Shown: piece by piece, positions 14,976 through 21,100 of the stretch | How the letters are laid out: each line of letters begins with the position of its first letter | How positions within the stretch are numbered: the stretch's first letter is position 1 | Assembly (NCBI GenBank): GCA_051881395.1 | Contig: JBJEPU010000190.1 | Span: 1-28,493, forward strand | Source: Fimenecus sp051881395 | Lineage (GTDB): Bacteria; Bacillota; Clostridia; Oscillospirales; Acutalibacteraceae | Direction of reading: 5' to 3' | DNA: 28,493 nucleotides | Translations under genes and position numbers: made by a program | The notes under the pieces: generated by a model | What the model was told of the DNA's origin: nothing | Seen by the model: the letters and a program-made list of their open reading frames with translations, nothing else | The model's database searches: none

Positions 14976-15035
14976 CTGCCCTGTTTTTTGCTAATCGTTC
15001 GTGTTACACAAAGATGCATCACATAGAAAATGAAG

Positions 15036-15161
15036 TTAACCTATCGGCATCCAGCCGACCTCGCCGCCCTCGACGGAGCCGGGGCCGACGGAAAGTGTAA
15101 TTACATCATCAACATCATACAGTGAAACATCAAATTCAGGTGCTGTATAAGCTTGTTTCAT
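15036..15161 (-). CDS. Small peptide B, 41 residues, paralogue of peptide A
   Basis: Unrecognised family. It begins MKQAYTAPEFDVSLYDVDDV and continues with a Ser-Val-Gly-Pro-Gly stretch, a Gly/Glu-rich segment and the end WMPIG. Its start at 15161 is ten bases after AAGGAG, a good ribosome binding site. It shares with peptide A the layout MKxxYxAPxF, an acidic D(I/V) position near residue 19-21, and SVG near residue 24-27; both are exactly 41 residues. No signal peptide or membrane helix. The first half looks like a conserved leader and the second half is variable, the layout of a precursor peptide, but no modifying enzyme is in the window. Last gene before the terminator at 14955-14975. Confidence 0.75.
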   Translation of the reverse strand: MKQAYTAPEFDVSLYDVDDVITLSVGPGSVEGGEVGWMPIG

Positions 15162-15198
15162 TTGAAAATTTCTCCTTTTCATCAAATTATAATACGAA

Positions 15199-15324
15199 TT
15201 ACCAAACAATTACTGCGTCGCGGTCGTCCTCGTCCGTTCCGCCGACAGAAATCAGCGAAGCGAGGATATCCTCCGGCTCAAATGCCACAAGGTTGAACAC
15301 GGGCGCAACATACTTTTCTTTCAT
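15199..15324 (-). CDS. Small peptide A, 41 residues, paralogue of peptide B
   Basis: Unrecognised family. It begins MKEKYVAPVFNLVAFEPEDI, continues with a Ser-containing hydrophobic turn and SVGG, then an acidic stretch (TDEDDRD), and ends in Trp. The start at 15324 is 14 bases after the stop of the secreted cohesin-like protein. No clear AGGAGG lies in that gap (TCAGCTTCCTGCTT), so translation may depend on coupling to the upstream gene. A gap of 37 bases separates it from peptide B. The shared N-terminal pattern with peptide B is the main evidence that it is a real gene. Confidence 0.7.
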   Translation of the reverse strand: MKEKYVAPVFNLVAFEPEDILASLISVGGTDEDDRDAVIVW

Positions 15325-15338
15325 AAGCAGGAAGCTGA

Positions 15339-16514
15339 TTATGCAGCCTGACTATTTAAGAAATTGATGTAGTCTGCGGTAATTGTCCTATAATTTGTGG
15401 CAAATGCCAATGCGTATGATGTATCGTAGAACACATATGCTTCTACGCCTTCTGCATTCAAGTATTTTGCGAATGCAACGTAGGTGGTATCGAAGACGTT
15501 CGTCTGATATTCAATACGTGCGCCGAAACGATAATCGGAGCCGGTATTCTGAATATAGGTGGTGGTTGCTACGGTGTAGTCACCGTGAACGCCCTTGCCG
15601 AGCTTCGCAGCATCCTGTGCAGCGGTCATATCGAACGCGCCCTGGGTTGCAACGATACCGACTTCGAGAAGCTTCTTGGTTGTTTTAGCTTCATCGGTGG
15701 TGTTCGCGAAGTAGTTGTTCCAATCATCATTCGAGATGGAAGAAACTACACGAAGCTGTTCGGTGCCGTTTACAACTTCGCCGCTAGCAACATCCATTTT
15801 GACCTGACGACCTGCATGCGTAAGAACAGGAGCCGCAGCAGAAGAAGAAACTTTGAACGTGCAAACATGCGCAGCATAGTTAGCAGTACAACCGTGCTCG
15901 TATTCCATTTCTGCGGGATCGTAAGCCAAAAGTTCACCAAAGTTCTCAGTTTTACTATATGCAGACCAGTTCTTGTAAGAACCGATGTTTATACCTATAG
16001 TATAAGTGCCATCAGCCGCTGTATCAGAAATTTTCATCGGGAATTGGATTACCCCTGTCTTTTCTGTCGCATCAAACATAGTTGAGCCGTCAGAAACGAT
16101 ATTAGCCATCACAATTTCATCCCAACCGTACGTGCTCTGCGAATCATCAATGTAATCGCCCATGGAAACATTGTTATCGTTATGAGAAACTCTAGAGTTT
16201 GCTGCAACATACCCGCCCTGCAAAGCAACGATATTATGGTCTGTTGCCATGATAGATGTTGTGGTGGGAGCAATAACATTGGAATTATATCCAATTGCAT
16301 ATTGCCCATCAATATACATCTTACCAAGTACTTCAGCAGCCTGCTCAGAAATAGTCAATATAACCGTATCGCCGGGCTGATAGGTGTCCTTGTCGCAATC
16401 GACATACAAATCAATTGCAGCATCAGGCGCTTTTGCGAATGCCATTGTGGAAACTATCCCCAAAAGCATTGCGAGCGCAAGCAGTACGCTGAGGACTTTT
16501 TTTGTTGTTTTCAT
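15339..16514 (-). CDS. Secreted cohesin-like protein with unassigned C-terminal module
   Basis: 391 residues. The signal peptide is MKTTKKVLSVLLALAMLLGI with likely cleavage after AFA near residue 27. Residues about 30-205 look like a cohesin or related beta-sandwich: KDTYQPGDTVILTIS, a YNSNVIAP strand like the Y(D/N)..v(L/I) of cohesins, and DGTYTIGIN. Residues about 235-391 form a separate module with GTEQLRVVSSISN, DYRFGARIEYQ, VAFAKYLNAEGVEAYVFYDT and a final RTITADYINFLN. I cannot name it, though similar Clostridial surface modules exist. No dockerin, sortase motif or S-layer domain is visible. It starts 20 bases after the upstream cohesin-dockerin gene and is probably co-transcribed. 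Confidence 0.8.
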   Translation of the reverse strand: MKTTKKVLSVLLALAMLLGIVSTMAFAKAPDAAIDLYVDCDKDTYQPGDTVILTISEQAAEVLGKMYIDGQYAIGYNSNVIAPTTTSIMATDHNIVALQGGYVAANSRVSHNDNNVSMGDYIDDSQSTYGWDEIVMANIVSDGSTMFDATEKTGVIQFPMKISDTAADGTYTIGINIGSYKNWSAYSKTENFGELLAYDPAEMEYEHGCTANYAAHVCTFKVSSSAAAPVLTHAGRQVKMDVASGEVVNGTEQLRVVSSISNDDWNNYFANTTDEAKTTKKLLEVGIVATQGAFDMTAAQDAAKLGKGVHGDYTVATTTYIQNTGSDYRFGARIEYQTNVFDTTYVAFAKYLNAEGVEAYVFYDTSYALAFATNYRTITADYINFLNSQAA

Positions 16515-16534
16515 TAGACTTTGTCCTCCTAATA

Positions 16535-17665
16535 TTATTGATAGTGTGTATTGTATGACGCATGTTTTGCAGCGAGTGCAGAAGGCGTGAACCTATTACC
16601 ACCAGTATAGTTTGCTACAGCAGATACATCCATACTATTTACTACATGCATCATATTGGCATTGTTCACAAGTGCACAGTTCGCAGCCAATCTTAAAACG
16701 CTGTCGATCGGTGCGTATGATGCATCAGCGGTAGCATTTGCAACAATGGATATATCAGCACCATTAATAAGACCGTCACAGTTCACATCGCCGAAAATAA
16801 CAACAACATAAACCTTACCACTATCGCTACCGTCAGCATTCTTAACGGCAATAGTAGATCCTGTACCGAAACCAGTTTTTCCTGCGGGGCTGGCAGGCAC
16901 AAAAGTACCTCCGTTGGTAGCCGTTAAATTGGTCGAAAGGTAAGCAGAGTTTCTGAATGTTGTAGTTTTTTCCTGTGTGAAGCCGTAAACAACGCCTGCA
17001 TACTGACCACCAAAGGTCTTGTGCGTATCAATGATTATGCCTGCTGCCGCACCTGCTTCTGTAAGAGCAAGATCGGCGGGTTCCATTGTGCTACCAACGG
17101 TAGCAGAAGCGTTGGTGATTGCAAAGTCCTGACCGACAGTAGCAGGATTGTCGTCAATCGCTTCGCCCTTGTAAGCACCGCAGTACAAAGTACCGCCGAT
17201 GTTGGTTGCGGTCTTCTGGTCTTCAGCTTTCAAGCCGATTTCGGAAGTGCCGTCAGCAATCGCTTTTAACTGGAAAGTGAACAAAGTCCCGTTCATGAGC
17301 TTCGGGGCAGCGGTGCCGTCAGCCGTGTTGGGGATGAAAGCCACTTTCAAGCAACCTGTAGCAGCGTCGTTATGGAACTGAACATCTGTTGCCGTTTCGC
17401 CGAAAATTTTCGTGCCCACAACAGAGTCTGCGACGAATTCAAAGACTTTGGGATTGTAATACACCGGAACATTGGTCGGGCCGGCATAATAATCCGTCGT
17501 CAAGTTCACCGTAACCTTGATAACATCGTTCTGGGAAACAGTCGCATTATCAACGGAAACGGTGAAAGTTGCATTCTGCGTAGCGGCCGAAGCCGAGAAT
17601 GCAAACATCGCAGCAACCATAACAACAGCTAAAACAAGGCTTAATACTTTTTTAGCTTTTGTCAT
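16535..17665 (-). CDS. Secreted protein with cohesin-like and dockerin modules
   Basis: 376 residues. The signal peptide is MTKAKKVLSLVLAVVMVAAM with cleavage near ASA at residue 27. Residues about 28-190 fit a type I cohesin-like fold: NATFTVSVDNATVSQNDVIK, then VPVYYNPKVFEFV and LFTFQLKA. Residues about 200-288 are an X-type linker ending TGFGTGSTIAVKNADGSDSG. A dockerin starts near residue 290 with GDVNCDGLINGADISIVANA, a complete calcium loop. The second repeat (NNANMMHVVNSMDVSAVANY) has lost most acidic loop positions. Having both a cohesin and a dockerin suggests an adaptor scaffoldin. Start at 17665 is five bases after GGAGG. It is the first gene of a four-gene operon. Confidence 0.85.
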   Translation of the reverse strand: MTKAKKVLSLVLAVVMVAAMFAFSASAATQNATFTVSVDNATVSQNDVIKVTVNLTTDYYAGPTNVPVYYNPKVFEFVADSVVGTKIFGETATDVQFHNDAATGCLKVAFIPNTADGTAAPKLMNGTLFTFQLKAIADGTSEIGLKAEDQKTATNIGGTLYCGAYKGEAIDDNPATVGQDFAITNASATVGSTMEPADLALTEAGAAAGIIIDTHKTFGGQYAGVVYGFTQEKTTTFRNSAYLSTNLTATNGGTFVPASPAGKTGFGTGSTIAVKNADGSDSGKVYVVVIFGDVNCDGLINGADISIVANATADASYAPIDSVLRLAANCALVNNANMMHVVNSMDVSAVANYTGGNRFTPSALAAKHASYNTHYQ

Positions 17666-17694
17666 AATATCCTCCTTATATTTTCTTCCCATAT

Positions 17695-17723
17695 AATATA
17701 CAGTTTCCGCGGCAAAAAGTCAA
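17695..17723 (-). promoter_or_regulatory. Promoter of the cohesin-dockerin and peptide operon
   Basis: On the minus strand TTGACT (17723-17718), a 17-base spacer and TATATT (17700-17695) sit 30 bases upstream of the ATG. This gives a leader of about 22 bases with AAGGAGG. Near-consensus sigma-A promoter. It implies that the operon does not depend on the giant dockerin gene upstream. Confidence 0.85.
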
Positions 17724-17922
17724 CAGAAAAATTTCTGTGACAAGCAGTTCGTTCTGCTGTGCGGATTGATTGTCAGCTATCACTCTGAAAATCAAGAACG
17801 CAAACAGTGTGGTGACTTCAACAGAAACGCGCTTTGCCGAGAAATTATATGCACATTATACCCGCGCGGAAAATCCGCGGCGGCGAAGTCTTTCTTTTGT
17901 CGCCACGCTTGCACCGGAGAAG

Positions 17923-18022
17923 NNNNNNNNNNNNNNNNNNNNNNNNNNNNNNNNNNNNNNNNNNNNNNNNNNNNNNNNNNNNNNNNNNNNNNNNNNNNNN
18001 NNNNNNNNNNNNNNNNNNNNNN
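17923..18022. other. Assembly gap (100 Ns)
   Basis: Exactly 100 unknown bases, the conventional filler for a scaffold join of unknown true length. Frames running through it are meaningless. Adjacency of the two dockerin genes rests on this join, which is flanked by repetitive palindromes likely to have broken the assembly. Confidence 0.99.
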
Positions 18023-18088
18023 TTTCCGCCTGCTCCCTCCCCCTTTGCAGAGGGAGGGATAAGGTTTCCTTACGGTTTTGTAGGTGTT

Positions 18089-18150
18089 GCGGGCGTGGAA
18101 GCCCGCCACTACGCGGTGTTTGCCGCGGAACGGTCAAGACCGTTCCCTAC
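18089..18150. repeat. Two GTAG-palindromes, inverted copies of 14717-14740 and 14797-14820
   Basis: 18089-18112 (core GCGGGCGTGGAAGCCCGC, then CACTAC) is the exact reverse complement of 14717-14740 over 24 bases. 18127-18150 (core GGAACGGTCAAGACCGTTCC, then CTAC) is the exact reverse complement of 14797-14820 over 24 bases. Both are themselves hairpins. They lie just downstream of the giant dockerin gene stop. Confidence 0.9.
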
Positions 18151-18164
18151 GGATTGGTTAAAAC

Positions 18165-21100
18165 TCAGCGAGTCTGTGCGATGGAGCCGTTGCCGACTGC
18201 ATACGCTGCAACTGCGGAATAGTCAGCCGCGGTGATAGCACCGTCAGCAGTCGTATCGCCTGCCGTTGCGAAGTCGCCGGACAGAGTCGCCGCGCCGCTT
18301 ACGTTCATGTTGATGAGCGCAGCGTCGAATGCGTCGATTGCGCCGTCGCCGTTGACATCACCGTAAACCATAACGGTGTGGTTAATTGCGAAGCCATCGA
18401 TGCCATCCACGGTCAGAACAACCTTTGTGCCGGTACCGAAGCCGTTTGCTGCGGAAGCGGTAACTGCAAGGTTTGCAGTGTAGCCTTCCGGAGCGGTGGT
18501 CTTCACGAGGGCAAGGAGTTCAGCGGTGGTGTTGATTGTGCCGGGTTTGATACCGTCAACAACCAGGTTCGCATAGTCAACAGCTGTGGTGTTGTCTGCA
18601 ACAGACTCATCGGGGATGACCTTAATGGTGCTCTCGATGTTTGCAAGTTCTGCTTTGATTTCTTTGACAACACGGTCAACCGTTTCTTGTGCTTCAACAG
18701 CAGTTCTCATGCCTGCTTCGTCGAGCCAAGCAGCACCGGTGTCGCCGCCGCCGATGTAGTAAGTGTCGTCATCGACAGTCACTTTCACGCCTGCTTCTGC
18801 GAATACAGCTGCGAGCGCTTCATCGAGGGTTGCATAACCGGACTCTGTTGTGGGTGCGAACAAGGTCGGATTCGCGCAGATGGTGTCAACATAAGCCATC
18901 ACATCTTCGAGTGCGGTGAGGTCAACATCCGTGCCTGCCGCAATCAAGCCCTTGTAAGCCACAAGAAGGTCATATCTTGCTTCGTGAATTTCAGCCGGAG
19001 TTGCAGTAGCGTCAGCCGCGACATTGTAAGCCGCAGTTCTTGCTGTGTTGAACTTCGCCCAAGATTCAGCTGTGTAAGCGGAAGAATCGGTAATGTCTTT
19101 CACCATATTATAGGCATCAACCAAATAATAGGTGGAAGCTTCGCGTGCAATCAGGCGAGTTTCATACTGTGCCATCTGTGCCATGTCAACCTGAATGGAG
19201 GCCACATCAATTGTGGGCAGATTTTCAATGAAGTCTGCTCTTGCTTTTGCTGCTGCTGCGGATTCTTCCGCGGTGGGTGCGACAACCATAGCGTTCAACG
19301 CGCCCTGTTTGTTGCCGGGTGCTGCTGCGATAGCTGCTGTGATTTTATCCGACGGAACACCTGTCAGTTTGCTGTCCGCAACGCCCGAAGGAATCTGTGC
19401 GTTGTTGTAAACGCCGTTGAGCCAAGCATACTCATTGTAGTATTTCAGCCAACGATACATAATGTAGTTCTTGTTGTTGAGGTTTTCCTTTGCGCGCTGG
19501 GCGTCAAGCGTATCCTTCAAGTTTGCAAGAGCTACTTTTTCTTCCTCCGTGTAATCGGTCGCGGTAGAAACAGACTCAGTTACGGGTACCAAACCGTCAA
19601 TTGCCGCTTGCAAGTTTTCAGAGCAAGTCTTAAAGTCAGATACACCGTTCGTGCTGTGGTCAGCAATGAAGGTTTCCGCTTTCTTTGCCACATAGACTTC
19701 TGCAATAGCAGCTTTCAAAGCATTGATATAGGTAGCCCAAGAAGCCTCCGTATAATCCTCTTGCTGCTTCCCGGAGTTCACTTCTTTCTGAACCATACCA
19801 TCCAAACCGTAAGAATTGTAAATAACGATGTACGGATTGGAGGTTAGTGAGAAGCCTTCGTTTTTCCAACCGGAACTCGAGTAGTTCTTATAAGAACAGT
19901 TCCAACCGTTAGAAGTAAACTCTAAGGTTACGATATCATCCGAATAGGAATCTCTGGTGAAGTTCTTGGTGTCTACTACCCATTGTTTCTCTGTTGCGCT
20001 TTTTCCGCCTTCCAAATCCGTACTACTCTGCCTATTATTCCAAATCCAATAGAACGGAACTCTCTGTTCATTCGCTTGGTAGGAAGCAGTCGTACCGTTA
20101 ATAGAAGTTTGGTTCCAAACCGCTTTGCCGCTTGTGTAACCGGAAACAGAATAACCGCCAGCACCGTCAGAATCCGTTGAACCATAACCTGCAATGTAGA
20201 AAAGACGGTGAGCATAATTAGTCAGTGAGTCTGCCTTACAAGCGTTGTAGTATTCCATCTCGAAATCGCCGGCAGCGCTTAAAGGTGTGTTTTCATCAAT
20301 GTAAAGATTCCACATCTTTAATTGCGTTGTTCTTGGCTCTGCGCGAACGATAGGAGCGCCATTATCATCCGTTGTGGCATTGGAGGTTGTAATGAATTTG
20401 GTTTCGGTAACAACCGGAGTGCCGCCGTTCATCAAAGAACCATCCGGCAAGGTGACAGTAACATAGCTCTTGATTGAATACAAGGCTGCTGCATCTTCTG
20501 CGGGGCAGGAGAAACTGGTGCCACTATATGCGGTATTGGCTGTCAGCGTTACATTTAATGTTTTGGTTTCCAAAACATTGCCTTCAACATCCAGCAATTC
20601 CATTTTCGTCAAGGTACCGCTATAAACGCCGTCCTGCACGAAGTTGCCGCTCTTATAGCCATTCGTATAGAAAGAAGAACGAATACCCTTGGTATTCAAA
20701 GTAACCGTCGGGGTAACCGTCGCCGGTGAAGCGCCACGGTAAACGGGGCTATCCACTCTCTGGCTTATGCTCTCGAACGCCATATCATCCATCTGACCGG
20801 TTAACTGCATCACCAGAAGCAATGCATTGTTCGGCCAAAAAGTTTTGGTTTCGGTATCGCTGATTACCCAAAGCAGGTTTTTGACAAGATTTTCCAAGCT
20901 GGACTTAGAAACAAGCGTGTCAAGCGGTGTGCTGGAAGCAACCGCTGTATCCAAGGTTGCTGCAAGCTGTGCATAGTCGGGGGAGTCATTGAAACCAATA
21001 CCGCAAACAAGGTCTTTCAAGATGCCGACAACTGCCGCATACAGGCTCTTGTTTGCATAACCGGTGCCGTTTCTGTAAAGTTTTGCAGCAATCGGCTCAA

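Larger units (their letters stand above)
14160..15035. other. Noncoding stretch rich in palindromes
   Basis: About 875 bases with no supportable gene on either strand. From right to left it holds the terminator of the peptide operon (14945-14975), an AT-rich palindromic patch (ACAATAC...GTATTGT near 14900-14930), then about nine short hairpin palindromes (14432-14866). Next come one copy of a GTCATTCTGAG-type repeat (14320-14408), a GGGCGGG...CCCGCCC hairpin (14289-14310) and the A/T tracts before the S10 promoter. It looks like a landing zone for small noncoding repeats. Confidence 0.7.
17724..18164. other. Intergenic region interrupted by the assembly gap
   Basis: No supportable gene. Left of the gap (17724-17922) is mixed sequence with a GC-rich palindrome (CCGCGCGGAAAATCCGCGG near 17860-17880). 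Right of the gap are an inverted repeat of CCCTCC..GGAGGG type (about 18037-18059) and two palindromes (18089-18112, 18127-18150). No T-rich terminator for the giant dockerin gene is visible before the Ns. Confidence 0.7.

Noticed and set aside
15199..15341. Peptide A as a frameshifted tail of the upstream secreted protein
   Set aside because: It starts with its own ATG and matches peptide B from the first residue, and the upstream protein ends in a complete-looking module.
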